Part shown: positions 1 through 11,775 of the stretch, one piece after another
Numbering within the stretch: position 1 is the first letter of the stretch
Layout: each line of letters starts with the position of its first letter
Assembly (NCBI GenBank): GCA_029717555.1
Contig: JAMDHS010000045.1
Span: 62,001-126,000, forward strand
Direction: 5' to 3'
From: Peribolospora baueri
Lineage: Eukaryota > Basidiomycota > Peribolosporomycetes > Peribolosporales > Peribolosporaceae
DNA: 64,000 nt
The notes under the pieces: model-generated
The model's input: the letters and a program-made list of their open reading frames with translations, nothing else
Databases searched by the model: none
What the model was told of the DNA's origin: nothing
Translations under genes and position numbers: made by a program

Positions 1-556
1 TGGAACGCTCGGCTGGAGAAAAAGTCAATGTCCGGTGTTGCGTCCGCCCGTCGACGTTGTTAACGTAGTACAAGAACGAGGAGGAGCGTCGTCGCTTCGC
101 TTCACGTCCCTTCCCATCGGCCACCAACCCGCCGGCCGCAGTCTCCGAATGCGCACCCCGCTGATCTCCCACGAGCCGTTTTCATTACCTGCACAGGGAA
201 CCAGAGAGATTTTGATACCGCCTGGATAGCATACATTTCAGAAGGGGAGAAAAGAAGAAAACGAGTCGGGGAAATAAAGACGACGGTGGAACACGCAGGA
301 ATCCGTAATTCGTCCGAAAACGGGGACAAAGGCAAATGGGAATAGAACACGGTTAACCGTGTGGAGCCGGCGGCGCGGGGGCGAGGGAGGGTAGGTCAGA
401 ACGGTCACAGAAGAGGAGGGCGATGAAATGCGGTGAGAGCGGCAGAGAAGGGTGCCTCCGCTGAAAGCGAACTATCAGCGGTTGAGACGCTAGGAAAGAG
501 TGAAAAAGAAAGAGAGGCTGAGGGAGAAGGACGTGAAGGTTACGTGCTCCGGGGCC
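1..556. other. Intergenic stretch, downstream of tricalbin
   Basis: No supportable coding region is seen. Open frames here are short and show no conserved pattern or splice-linked continuation. The stretch presumably holds the 3' untranslated region of the tricalbin gene, which ends at its right edge on the minus strand. Confidence 0.5.
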
Positions 557-3500
557 TCAGTTACCCCTGCCTTGCAAGAACCTCGACGGCCGTCGGGGGG
601 AATCCCGCTGGGAGGCCATAGAGGGCGCAGGTGACAGGTTCGAGGGGGGGCTCCACTCCAAGCGGAGGTGTACCTGCCCGCTTCCGTGGCCGGAAAGTTC
701 AATCCAGACGTCGGTCTTGGTGACAGGGTGAGGAGCGAGCGGCATGACGTGCTGCCAGACGTTGACGTCCGCATCGCCAAGGTTCTATGATCGCGAGCAG
801 GCATGAGAAGAAGACGAAAAGACGAATTAGAACAACAAAAAGCGCGGTTGAGAGAGGTCGCGCAGAAAGGAGCGGGTACGTCTTCTTCTCTCTCTCACCT
901 TGTCGCTGCCGAACGTGTGATGATCGAAAACGCCAAGTTTGATGACGAGTGGCTCCCTGGCCGTCTTGATGGAGAACGTGTCGTTGAACTCTGGTGCGAC
1001 CGTCTTCTTGACCACCTTCGTCTTCGCCACTTCCTTCTTGCCGACGTGCGCCTCGATGTAGACGTCGTGTTCCTCCCCTCCGCCGACGTCCTTGGCGCCA
1101 AGGATGGTACACATGAGACTGCCCTCCGCACCCAGTGCCGACGCAGCGGTGGGGTCCATGGGGAGGGCCTTTTCGGTGCTGGACGCGCCGGCCGGCATGG
1201 CACTGTTGACAGAAGTGACGGGCTCGCCGCCGACGGCGGCGGAGGACACCTGCGTGGCCGACATGTTCTCCGGCACGTTTTCCAAGTGGGAGGACGAATG
1301 ATTGGACCTGATCCGACCAAAGACGCCTCCGACGCCGCGTCCCACCGTGCCGACGCCCTTGACCACGCCCTTGCCCGCACCGCCCACGAGACCGGCACCG
1401 GCACCCACGCTTTGTCCGACAAAACCGGCGCCAGCACCGATCCCCTGCGTGAACGTCCGACCGAGGCTGGTGCCTTTGCGAACGGAACGGACAAACTCTG
1501 GGCGGAAGACGTACCGCAGGCGCACCTCGCCGGCCTCCCTGTCCTTGTAAATCACCGTGGCCGTTTGCTCGAACGGCTCGAACGGTTCGAGCTCGGCCAG
1601 GCTGAGCTTGACATGACCGAGCTTGTCGGGCTGGCCCACCTGATCCCAGTCGAAGAGCTCGATCTCAAAGTCCGCTTTGACCCGGTTCGGCTGCGCGCGT
1701 TTGTTCGATGTCAGCGAGGACGTAAAGGAGGCCAAAAAAACCCACGAACAGACTCACCACATCGGTCTCAAAGTTCTCGTTCCAAGTCGGGTTGAGAGTC
1801 TTCTTGACCACCTGCGATTTGAAGACCTTGCGACCGTTGAGGACGAAGACGGCGTACGGGTCAGACTTGCCCGACCGGTCGGCAGCGCGGAGGCCCTTGG
1901 CGTCGAGGAGATCGACGCGAAGGATGCCCTGGTTGTTGACGCTCTCGATGGGCTCGATGTAGACTTCGCAAGGGATGTACTTGCACGCAATGGTCACCGT
2001 ACTGGCGTTCGTCCCCGTGTCGGAGGCAAGCTTAAACTCGGTCGGGCCATCGAGGGCGCGCTCGAGGAATTGCTTGGTGTCGCCCATGAACTGGGCGAAC
2101 ACGTCGTCCGATTCGCCCGGTTGACCGGTGTTCAAACGCAGGAAGACGCGCGAAAACTCGAGCTCGCGCACCACCGCCTCGCCCACCTCGTCCCACGTGC
2201 AGTTGTGGCCCCTGCCCTTCTCGGTCGAATAGGCAGGCCAGTAGCCGTCGTCGAAGAGCACCTCGAGACGGGCGTTCTTGTGCGCGATGATGCCGGAGAG
2301 GACGTTGAAGACGATGATGCCCGACTGTTGCTTGAGCAGTTCTTCCTTGCTCATCAAAACTCCGTGAGAGCTGTCTGCGGCGGCGCTAGTGCTCTCGGCG
2401 GCCGTCTTGGCACTATCGATCGTGTCCATCGACTTGGACTTTTCCGGCTTGGGGCGGTCGGGCCCGGCCTTCTCCTTGACCTCGCCATCGACGCTCGTCT
2501 GGACGGTGGGCTGACTCGTACGACCGTTCGCCTTGGCCTTCTCCTCGTCGCTCCCGTCGGAGGGGCTGCTGTGGTTTCCGTTCTGGTCAACGTCCTCGCC
2601 GGCGCCGCCGTCGTCCACCTTCTCCATCTTGGCCTCGGACTCGTTCGTGTCCTGGTCGAACGAGACGTCCTTGAGAGCGACGGCGGGGAGGAACTGGCAG
2701 CCGTACACGAGTTCGCCCTTGTAACCGGCCTTGCCGAGGCTGATCTTGACGCGTTTCTCCTGCTTGCCCGTAGACTCGAACGGCACGCGCACGTCGCCTT
2801 CCTGGCGGGCGAGGTCGCTAACGTGTTCTTCGACGGTGCCGAGGGAGCGGTCCTTGGTGAGGTTCTGGAAGTCCATCACCTCGAGAGTGATCGACTCCTT
2901 GAGCGAGTGAACGGGGCAGTAGATGATCTCATCCCATTCCGGGTTCAAGTCTGAGAGAGCGATGACGGACGGACGGACGGGAGCGAAGCCGTAAGGGCAT
3001 ATGCCTAAGGAGACGATGAAGGAACGTCACCGTCGAACTCACTGTTGTTCTGAATCGTCGTACGGTCGATGGTCTGGCCGCCGAGCTTCACCTGTACGTA
3101 AGGATCACTCTGAGGTAGAGAAGGAAAAGGATCAGCGTCGAGCCACCACCGCCAGCTCTCACATCAACTCACCTTGCCGCCCGTCATGGCCTCGACGTTC
3201 TTGACGTCGACAGCCCTCTTTATCCAAAACTTGACGACGCCGATGGCAGGCGTGTAAGCGGACGAGCTGTTGATGGAGCCGGACATGAGGACAGGTTTCC
3301 ACTCTGCGCTCATGCGCACACGACCCTCCTTGCTGCCGCTGAGGGGGAACCAGTCATGTTGCTTTTCCTTGGCCTTGAGCAGGTCGTCGAGTCCGATGGA
3401 GACGTAGCCGATCACGGGGTCCTTGGCGAGGTCTCGGTCGTCGTACAATTCGATTCCAATCACGGCCTTCTGGCGGTCCGTGACCAAGAACTCGGTGTTG

Positions 3501-5584
3501 GATTCAAAGACGGGGTTGTTCGTGCGCTTCATCATCTTCGTCTTATGCACCTGTTTGCCGCGCAGAAGAACCTTTGCGTACGGGTTGAGCTCGCCGACAA
3601 AGCCCTGGCGCTTGTCGAGGTCCTTGGCCTGGTGCACGACGAGACGACAAATGCCGGTCTTGGTCTCCGGCAACGGTTCCTCCGTGCCGTCTTCGAGCTT
3701 CTTTGGGAGGAGGACGGGGTAATAGGACATGGAATAAAAGAGATCGCCTCGCTCCTTGCCTTCATGCAACACCTGGCTCTCGACCATGTCCTGCTCCGGC
3801 TCCTCCTCGAGCTTCTTGAGCTCGAAGCTGGCTTCGCCAAGGCGCGTGTCGGGACGGTGGTCGTTGTGATCCTTAACGGAGAGGACGAGCATATCGTTGA
3901 GATTGTCGAGCAGCACGAACTTGGTCTCCTTCCATTGCGGGTTATTACTATACGAGAGGGAGAGACGAGGGGAGGCAAAGCGGGGAGGGCGATATCGGGA
4001 GAGGATGAGCGAGCGTTCGTTCGTGGGAAACGATGATGGGGGACCGTGCCCGTGCCCATGCCCGAGATCCATAAACGAGCGGAAACGGACTCACGTGCTC
4101 CGCTTAGTCTTGGTGACGCCGAGAGAGGCCCTGTTGTTGACCGAGATATCGACGTAAGGATCTGGGGAGCCGCCGCCAAACTTCTGACCCTTGAGATCCT
4201 GGGCGTGGTGGATGGTGATCTTCAAGACGCCGCAGGCGGTGTCGAGGGGCGTGCCGGCGAGGAGCTGTTCGAGGTCGAGGGTGAAGACGTTGGGGTCGTA
4301 CATCATTGGGCCCAAGTTGGCGTGGACCTGTTCGCGAATGAAGGCGCTGAGGCCGGGAACGTTGGCGATGTCTAAGCCAAACGTCTCTCCTCCGACGGGC
4401 TTGAGAACATAGTCGAAGAGGGGCTTCTCCATGAACGAGACGTCGACGGTCTGGACGTGCGGAAAGTTGGTCATGAGCTTGAGCTTGATGCGGATGAGGC
4501 CGACGAAGCTCATGTCTTCGACGAGGATGGGCATGCCGGCGCCGACCATGCCACGGCCGACGCGGATGGTGAGGACGACCTTGGGGTTGATCTTCTTGTC
4601 GGCATCGCGCTGGGTCATGTCGGCGATGTCGTTGGGCGTGAAGGAAAACTTCCAGTCCATCTGGACGATGTCGTCCTCGGTTTTGGGGAACGTACGCACG
4701 TGCTCGATCCTGGGCGCCTTGTTTCCGAGAGTGAAAGTGGAGAGCCGGATGGAGTCGAGGAAGGCTGGCGTGGAGGTAGCGAGGACCTGGTCGACGGAGG
4801 CGATGACGGTAGCGGAGAGGACGGGCTCGTAGATGGGCCAGAAGCGGTTCATAAAGTTGTTGATCCAGTCCGCCGTCTCGGACTCGGTCTCGAGGCTCCG
4901 CTTGGTGAGTTCTCTGCGAATGTCGTCGCGGGCACGCTGTCGCACCCTGCGCAAGGAGGTGTTGTAGTACGTCGAGCACGTGGCGAGGATGACGAGGAGC
5001 CAGCCCCAACCTCCGCCGAAGCGGGTGACAAAGTGGGAGGCGATGACGGCAAAGAAGATGACCGCCGCGTTATACCACCAGTAGCCGTAGTAGCTGTCGG
5101 AGATGAACTCGGAGAGCAGGTAATGCTGCCTGACGGTCTCCTCGGTGGCATCTTTGGGAAGGCCGTCGCGCGCGATGCCGGTCCAGCCCACGCGATACCA
5201 GTCGGGAAGGGCGGGAGCGCCGGCGGTGGGCATCGCCCCAGGCGGGCCGGCCTCGCCGGTCTGTCCCTCTTTCCTGCTCGTGACTGTCACCTCATCGAGG
5301 CCGACGGTGGTGGGTACGTCCTTGCCGCCGATGTCCGTGGCGACCTCCTTTTCCTTGGGGCCCTTGTCCTCGTCCTTCTTTCTCTTGACCGGCGCGAGCT
5401 TTCCGGCATCCTTCATGGCCAACGCGGCCTTCTCCTGCGGACTCATGTGCTCGTCAAACTCGACGATGCGCGCGCCCTTTTCCTGCTCCTTGGCCAGCTC
5501 CCGGCTGAGCTCGCCCTTGACCTGAGCATGGGGGTCGCCGTTGGGGGAGGGGGCAGCGTGGTCCTTGCTCTTGATGTCGGCCAT
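557..5584 (-). CDS. TCB1: Tricalbin-like ER-plasma membrane tether (SMP plus five C2 domains)
   Basis: Six exons, from the start: 5584-4095, 3947-3173, 3109-3043, 2950-1758, 1690-899 and 784-557, giving about 1,514 residues; all joins are in frame with GTGAG-type donors. A charged N-terminus (1-165) precedes a hydrophobic hairpin (about 168-215, around GYWWYNAAVIFFAVIASHFV). The SMP lipid-transfer domain follows (about 230-435, containing ADWINNFMNRFWPIYEP). I count five C2 domains: about 450-560, 590-700, 733-860, 1095-1210 and 1365-1465. The third and fourth have SDPY loops followed by NPxW. Tricalbins (extended-synaptotagmin family) sit in the cortical ER, bind plasma-membrane lipids through C2 domains, partly calcium dependent, and move lipids through SMP. 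A long Lys/Glu/Ser-rich linker separates C2-3 from C2-4. Paralogue identity (Tcb1, 2 or 3) cannot be settled by eye, so the symbol is a family label. Confidence 0.93.
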
Positions 5585-7591
5585 CGTCGATCGACCGGCG
5601 GATGCGACGGCAGTGGGTGACTAGCGCAGCAGCTCCGTGCGGACGGTGGGGGCGGGGAGAGATGGGAGCGTAGAGGCTAGACGCACGCCGTCGCTGATCG
5701 TTGTCGTCGTCGCTGTTGCTGTCGCTGTCGTCGCTGTCGCCGTCGTCAAATTCCCTGACGCCGCCGTCGCTGGCGATCGTGTATCGGGACGGATGGGGGG
5801 ATCGATTGTGGGCGGGCGACGACGGCGAAGATGGGGAGGCGAAGGAGAAAAGGGAAGAGAGCGGAGATGGGGGGGTGGAGACGGGATTGGGGGTCGGAAG
5901 TCGGGAGTCGGGGGATGGAGAAGGGGTTATGATGGAAGGGAGCGGGGGCCAGGAGGAGGATCGGATCGGTGGGCGGGAGGATCAGTCAAGTCAGGATGGG
6001 TCGACCTAAGGAGGCATGACGCGCGCAGTGATGTGATCGGGCCCGGCGCGCTAAGGCAGCTTCAGCGACAGCGACGGAAGGCTAATAATGTAAAAGCGCT
6101 TCTAGCCGGGCCACGCTCAGCTCCGTCGACGTCAGCGACCGGCCTTCTTCGCCCGGCTCCAACAATTCATCCATCATCCGTCCATCCCGCCCTCGTCCAC
6201 CGCACAGCCCCTCCCTGGCGCGGGCAAGGCCAACGCAAGCAAGCAAGCGGGCAGCAAGCAGCCGTCCGCCTAGGCCCAGGGAAGGAGGAAGGAATACAGA
6301 CGGACTGCTCCTCACGAACTAATCGCGCACTAGACGCCCCGCTCGGGATCATCCTTCATCGGAGGCACGTCGAAAGCCAGCAGCAGCAGCAGGACCAGCT
6401 CTGATACAGCCGGTGAGAGCCGACTTTGTGTCTCTCCCGGTATACACTACGCAGCCACCGTTCTTAACGAACGAACGACCGAACGAACGATCGGCGACCG
6501 CCGGACGGCCAAGCAAATCCCCACAGTGTCGCCCTCTGAGCACGACCCGGCTCGCTCTACACAGAATACGTAGGACACTCGAGTGATCCGTAGTACACCA
6601 GACCAGATCAGATTTGACTTGGATGAAATGAGATGAGCGCTCGTTCCATGCTACGCAACCAACCTCGGAGAACGTTCGCCTGAACGACGCCCGCAGCTGC
6701 CCCCTCCCCCTTCGATCGGGGACAAGAACCCAGACGAGACGGACACGAGACGACGTGCGGCATGAGAGAGGACGAATGACATCGAGTATATGCCGAGGCG
6801 AGGACGACAATGACAGCATATCACGACGCTCTCCTCGTCCCGACATGTATGTATGTATACACGCGCACGGCGACGCGCATGCGCACACTCCTGTCATCCA
6901 ACACCACATATGTATGTATGTACGTATCTTTATTTATCGCTTCAGCCGCGGGCGGCCAAGCAGCACCGCACCCTTTCCGACTCGCCCGTCCTCGCTCATC
7001 CTCAACGCCAAACGAAACGAAACGAAACGAAGAGACGGCTCGCTGCAGCTCTCAGGACAGCCTCCGGCACCCGATCCTTTCTACCCAGCTTTGTCATTTG
7101 GATGAGGACAGACAGACAGACAAGACAGACAGACAGACAGACGGGGGGACAATCAAGAGAGCGTCGACGCAGGCCAACTCTCTCGACGCTCAATCGCTGC
7201 CGATGCGGCGGCCGGCGATCCACACCCACACCCACACCTCCGTCAGTCGCTTGTATCACTCGCATCTCCTCAGCTCCTCTCATTCCGCGGCTCCGCTGCC
7301 ACTCTCCCACTGCACCCCTGTCCACACGTCATTCGAGTTGAGCCGAGGAGCATGGGATTTTGAGGAGAATGCTTTCGTGCGTTAAGTACACATGGACGCT
7401 CCGGAGAGGCTCGGGCCCAAAGAGGAGACGATGGAGGAAGGATGGCATAGCGGCATGCGTTGCGCCCTTGGACCCGGCCAATGACTGCAGCAGCGACCAA
7501 AGCGTATGACAGCTGCTGCTTGACCGAGTACGAGTGCGGCAAAAGTCCGGAAACAAGGAAGAAAAGACTCCTGGCAACGAAACGCCATCGC
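5585..7591. other. Intergenic stretch with simple repeats
   Basis: Two kilobases between the tricalbin start and the eL37 stop codon, both on the minus strand. It holds GTC/GCC-rich tracts next to the tricalbin start (about 5700-5760), tgta/gtat runs near 6845-6930, an aaacg run near 7010-7032 and a gaca array. Open frames on both strands are low in conserved character and I could not link any into a gene. Confidence 0.5.
7105..7142. repeat. gaca microsatellite
   Basis: Tandem gaca units with one interruption (caagaca). Confidence 0.9.
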
Positions 7592-8300
7592 TTACTGGGC
7601 GGCCTCGACCTTCTTGGTGGCAGTGCCGGACCTGCAAGATGATACCCGCAGAAGCCATCGTTCGAACATGTCAGTCATCGACGCCTTCCAAACCGCCACC
7701 CCCAACCATAAATATTTCTGCAAACGCCTTCAGATGCCCGTAAAAGGAGACTGCCTCGACTTCAGTCCACGTCGCCAACGCACCTGAAGCCATTCTTGAA
7801 CCTCCGCGAGACGTCGCCGAGATAGCGCATGCGGCCGGTGCCCGTCGTCTTTCTCCTCTTAGCCTTCTGGCCCCAGTTGTCTGCAGATATAGTATGCGTG
7901 CAGAAGGGCCAAATGAGAAGGATGGTGAGGACAAATGGAGATGAAAATTGCCTCGATCAGTATCTTTCCACCGTCGCCCACCTAGCACTGAATGCGACCC
8001 CAACACTCTCGAAGCCTCTATACAGCCAGCAACCCTGACGCGACACTCACAGGAGCGGATCTTGGCAGCAGGGTAGCCGCACGAGGCGCATCGCTTGTGC
8101 TGCTTGTGGAAAGAGCGCGAGTTGCAGCGGCGGCACAGGGTGTGCGTCTTGGTGCTGAAGGTGGGAGACGATGACGATAGGGTAGAGAAGGGCCGGGGAT
8201 TCAGAACGATGTCCTTCGTGCATGTCGAATCACCGCGTCCGCCACGACATGCTCGCGATACTCACTGGCGCTTACCGAAGCTGGTGGTACCCTTCGTCAT
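7592..8300 (-). CDS. RPL37: 60S ribosomal protein eL37
   Basis: Four exons: 8300-8266, 8154-8051, 7880-7784 and 7631-7592, giving 91 residues, the usual eL37 length. The N-terminus [19 protein letters not shown] and the four-cysteine zinc site (CRRC followed by CASC) are diagnostic, as is the basic stretch [20 protein letters not shown]. eL37 is a zinc-binding protein of the large cytosolic subunit near the peptide exit tunnel. The gene is transcribed divergently from eL30, with 325 bases between start codons, so the two ribosomal protein genes probably share a promoter. The last exon holds only 13 codons. All phases agree; confidence is high. Confidence 0.97.
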
Positions 8301-8625
8301 GGCGTCGGCGTCGTCGTCTTGAGGATATCGATGGCGACCAGATGGTGTAAACTCCTCGACCTTCCTCTCCTCGCTACTCCCCGCCCGCTCGTCCCGTGCC
8401 CGCCGCAGTCGCTCTTCGGCTCACGGTAGGGGCATCGCCCGAATGGCCTTATACAGCTGCTGCAACCCTAACCCTACGTGGTGACCAGATCGGTCTTGAC
8501 CACCTTAGGGTTACATGTTCCTCGTCCCATTGCTCGGCAATCGTGAAAGGCGAACATCGCTTCGAAGCCATCAATCCCGTCAACCCAGCCCAACCCTTTG
8601 CGCCGCCTGTCCTACAGCGTTAAAA
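8301..8625. promoter_or_regulatory. Divergent eL37/eL30 promoter with inverted telo-box-like sites
   Basis: Between two divergent ribosomal protein genes lie two direct AACCCTA units (8464-8476) and an opposing copy TTAGGGTTA (8505-8513). The flanks extend the symmetry (ACGTGGTGACC against GACCACCT), so the whole is an imperfect inverted repeat of about 50 bases. AACCCTAA is the binding core of Tbf1-type telomere-repeat factors, reported to control ribosomal protein genes in several fungi. Use of the site here is inferred, not shown. Confidence 0.6.
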
Positions 8626-9306
8626 ATGGCGCCCCAGAAGAGCAAGAAGTCCGCCCAGGAGAACATCAACTCCAAGCTCCAGGTGAGATTGGTTCTCCGT
8701 TTCCAAGTCAAGCTTTGGCGGAGGGGGCGTCGTTGACCTCGATCTTCCTTTCTTCTTCTCGCCCGCGTTTCGTCGTCGCAGCTCGTCATGAAGTCGGGCA
8801 AGGTGTCCCTTGGCTTGAAGAGCGCTCTTAAGACGATGAGGAGCGGCAAGGGTGAGCGAGAGGAGCTGACACGCTCTTCCGCCGTGCCGATACTCATTGT
8901 GCCATGCCTTGTCATTTCACCTTCACCTCTCTGCCACGCCCGCGCCGTTCGTTTCTACATCTGTCCCGATGGCTTTTTCGCTCTTCCAGCCAAGCTCGTC
9001 CTCATCTCTGCCAACACTCCCCCGCTCCGCAAGTCGGAGCTCGAGTACTACGCCATGCTCTCCAAGACCAACGTCCACCACTACCAGGGCTCCAACGTTG
9101 CTCTCGGCACGGCCGCTGGAAAGCTCTTCCGGGTCGGCGTCATGACCATCCTCGAGGTAAGTCTTCGTTTTGCTGCACCGCAGTGCCCATGCCTGTGACG
9201 TGTGTCTAATCGCAGCAGCACCGATCGACCGAGTCTCACTCCTGATCCCTACCCTATTTTATGATCATTTTAGGCTGGTGACTCTGACATCCTCACCTCC
9301 GTCTAA
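8626..9306 (+). CDS. RPL30: 60S ribosomal protein eL30
   Basis: Four exons: 8626-8682, 8782-8851, 8990-9156 and 9274-9306, giving 108 residues. The product contains the eL30 signatures [29 protein letters not shown] and the terminal AGDSDI segment. It belongs to the L7Ae/L30e RNA-binding fold and sits in the large cytosolic ribosomal subunit. In yeast L30 represses splicing of its own transcript by binding a kink-turn next to the first donor site; I did not find a convincing copy of that structure here. The start context AAAAATGGC is strong. Divergent with eL37. Confidence 0.97.
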
Positions 9307-10401
9307 AAATGTTCGGCTTGGCCCAACTGTGGATCGGCGAGTCGGCGCGAGGAGCGATGGTGTGGCTGCCTGTACACTACCTCGAGTACTAGGCATGGGG
9401 ACTAGTACTCCTCTATCTGACCCCATTCCCCATGCATGCCCTTTACGCAATATGCACACTGTCCGGGTTTTGTCGTTCGACAGCTCCTACATGCCAGTGC
9501 TTGATTCGATGATCAGCCGCTGCCTTTGGAAGCCAGTCCGTCCCAGAGGCGCTTGCCATTGCTTTCGCGGGCGATTTTGTCAGGACGCCATTGACCTATG
9601 TTAACTAGAGCTAGATGACGAGGTGCGCTGGACACCGGACAGGGTAGCCATTGAACTTTTGCTCCGGCGGGGGTTATGTGAGTTTGAATACCCACAGAGG
9701 TGAATGAGTTCTTTGTGCGAGTGCTTCGCGCCATGATCGAGTGATTGAAAGACCGGGGTCGAGTAGCGCGCCCATGCGCGTGCTTGTCCTCCTCACTCGA
9801 TGCCGCTGCACTGTCCCACCGAAGTAGATCTACGCTTCCATAACCCTCGCCTTGCTCTCTAGCCTTGTACGAGACAAGCACAAGACTTATCTGGCGAGGG
9901 AGACGGTACGAAAGTGACCGTGAGGCGAACTGGTAAATATCTTTTGGTCGTCCCTTGCGCGTCTATCCTTCCCTTTCTCTGTTATCCGCCGCTGAAATGC
10001 CGCCAGTGCCGAATCCCCTCTTAGAGGCATATGTGGCACGCCTCCCCAAGGTGAGGACGGCTTCGGGGTGGTGGGAGAGCTGCGGGTGTCTGGAGAGAGA
10101 AGGGAAGAGAGGGACTGTGGGGACGGCGATCGATCGCCCGAGTGAGCTTGCCCCACTTTATCATTGCGAAGTGTAGACGCTAGAAAGAGAGTCAGATGAG
10201 CAGATACGAGTGAGATCTGCAGTCGTAGGCTGACGGCCTCCAATGGAGATGCGAATGCGCGTTAGGAATGCGAGGATAGGCGACGGTATAATAATACAGT
10301 GCTCGATACGCGGCGAAGCTGTCTCAAGCGGTGGCAGAACAAAGAGAGGGGAGAAATGCGGGGGAGGCGAGGGATAAGGGCGGCCGTTTGATTGACGCTT
10401 G
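9307..10401. other. Intergenic stretch between converging genes
   Basis: About 1.1 kb between the ends of eL30 (+) and Mrp10 (-). It presumably carries both 3' untranslated regions. No coding region, tRNA fold or repeat could be supported. Confidence 0.5.
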
Positions 10402-10769
10402 TCATACTCGCTTTCCCAGTCGCGCCAGGTGATAATTAATTGTCGGCCTGCCCTTCTTCCCGGCCGCTCGCTAAAGGCGGTACGTCCGATAGAACCCAAA
10501 AGAGGAGAGGAAACGATACAACGTAAGCTATCACCTTCGCCCACCAACAAATTGATAGCGATGTCTTCCTCAGGACGATGAAACTGGACGAAGATACTGA
10601 CCGAGTTTTGCATACACTCTTTCAAAGAGCGCGCGCTCTCAGCGCAAGGCCCGACGGAGTTGAGATCGTTCGAAGAGGCCCAGCAGGCGAGCATGGTGGC
10701 GAGCTCGGCCGCGCATGGACCGATGTGGGCGTCCTTGCGCGGTCGTACCTTTAGCTTGTCGATCTTCAT
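10402..10769 (-). CDS. MRP10: Mitochondrial small-subunit ribosomal protein mS37 (Mrp10), twin CX9C
   Basis: Two exons, 10769-10602 and 10470-10402, encode 78 residues. Cysteines 19 and 29, and 42 and 52, form two exact CX9C motifs in a CHCH fold (CAAELATMLAC and CAESARSLKEC). This marks proteins oxidised by Mia40/Erv1 in the intermembrane space; yeast Mrp10 follows this route before joining the mitoribosome. The C-terminus (GRPTINYHLARLGK) matches the yeast Mrp10 NINYHAARL segment. The chosen start gives the short Lys/Arg-rich N-terminus typical of the family. A longer open frame upstream is intergenic sequence. Divergent from Sec61-beta, 222 bases between start codons. Confidence 0.93.
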
Positions 10770-10991
10770 CTTTGACGCTGTTCGAGGTGTTCTTGTTGGC
10801 GAGAAGGGGGAATGCCGGCAATAGAGAGAGATTAAGAAGAGACAAGCGGTGATCATAATAGGGTTAGGGTCGGAAATGCGAAGAACCGGCTCACGTGGCA
10901 ACCGTCGCAGGACCCCGCGCCGAGTTAGGAGCGGTGCGCTGGCTCGGTTCTTCTCAGCATCATCCAAACGAAAGAGCGCTATTCCTCCAAA
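10770..10991. promoter_or_regulatory. Divergent Mrp10/Sec61-beta promoter with telo-box-like tandem
   Basis: The compact spacer contains TAGGGTTAGGGT at about 10860-10871, the same core (AACCCTA on the other strand) seen between eL37 and eL30. A shared Tbf1-like regulator is inferred. Confidence 0.45.
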
Positions 10992-11775
10992 ATGGTGAGC
11001 GAATGATACTTTCTAATGAGACATTTCCTGCTCTGAGAGCATGAGCAGGGCTAGTACTGTACAGAGAAGCGATTTCAGCCGACGTTTAGCGTAACTGATG
11101 AACGTACCCTTTCGCTTTATCGTCCAGGCTGACGCACCACCGCGCGCCGCTTCGCCCAATCTCGCTGCCCTCGCAGCTCGTCCTTCCGGCACCGTTCGGT
11201 GAGTCATGATTGCCTGATTGGTGCTTCTTCTCTGGTTTTGCAGGGAGGTGCCAGAGCTGGCTGTGCCAGTATTGGCGATGGAGGTGGAAGTTGAAGTCAT
11301 CGGCTCTGTCCGTCTGCTGCTCTGATTGTCCGATGGGATGCTCTCTATAGGCTCTACCTTTCCCACAACAGTCCGCTGACGCTGACCAATTTCGTTTACA
11401 ATTGCGTTCACCCTTCCGATTGAACTCACGAAACTTCAGCCGTCGCGCCGCCGCAGCGAACAAGGACCGTCCCAACAGCACTCGTGCTGCCGGTGCCGGT
11501 GGTAGCTCCAACACCATGATGCGGCTGTACACCGACGACAACCAGGGCCTGCGAGTGTGAGTGCCGAGTGGTGCTAATGTCTTTGATTGGGGCGTCATGC
11601 GACAGTCAGATCTGGGTTCTTACCGAGTCTCGTTTCGTCGCTTCTTCACCGCCGTCCCTGGATTGGACTGGCCGACAGCGATCCCGTCGTCGTGCTCGTC
11701 CTTGCTTTGGCCTTCGTTTTCAGCGTCGTCTCCCTGCACATCATTGGCAAGCTCGCTCGGGCCTTCGCCAAGTAA
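10992..11775 (+). CDS. SBH1: Sec61 translocon beta subunit (Sbh1)
   Basis: Exons 10992-10994, 11128-11198, 11440-11556 and 11679-11775 give 95 residues. The first exon is exactly the ATG codon, followed at once by GTGAGC. The product has a disordered Ala/Arg-rich N-terminus, the invariant block TMMRLYTDD (with MM replacing the more common ML), then VDPVVVLVLALAFVFSVV as a single C-terminal membrane anchor and a short lumenal tail (LHIIGKLARAFAK). Sec61-beta/Sbh1 is the tail-anchored subunit of the ER protein-conducting channel. Length and block order match the family. The start-codon-only exon is supported by the in-frame join giving MADAPPRAASPN. Confidence 0.93.

Noticed and set aside
1677-2954. 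425-codon plus-strand open frame antisense to tricalbin
   Set aside because: It lies opposite conserved C2-domain exons and its sequence is the mirror expected from high third-position GC; no independent conserved pattern.
4457-5620. 387-codon plus-strand open frame antisense to tricalbin exon 1
   Set aside because: Same reason: codon-bias shadow of a well-supported minus-strand exon.
8464-8513. Telomere repeat or subtelomere
   Set aside because: Only two to three AACCCTA units amid housekeeping genes; a regulatory site is far more likely than telomeric DNA.
9600-9720. tRNA-like stretch with a GTTTGAAT box near 9681
   Set aside because: I could not pair an acceptor stem or find a matching A box, so no tRNA is called; tRNAscan-SE would decide.
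10161-10967. 268-codon minus-strand frame containing Mrp10
   Set aside because: Only the central part matches Mrp10; the 5' part is intergenic and the 3' part reads through an intron. The spliced two-exon model restores the family C-terminus.
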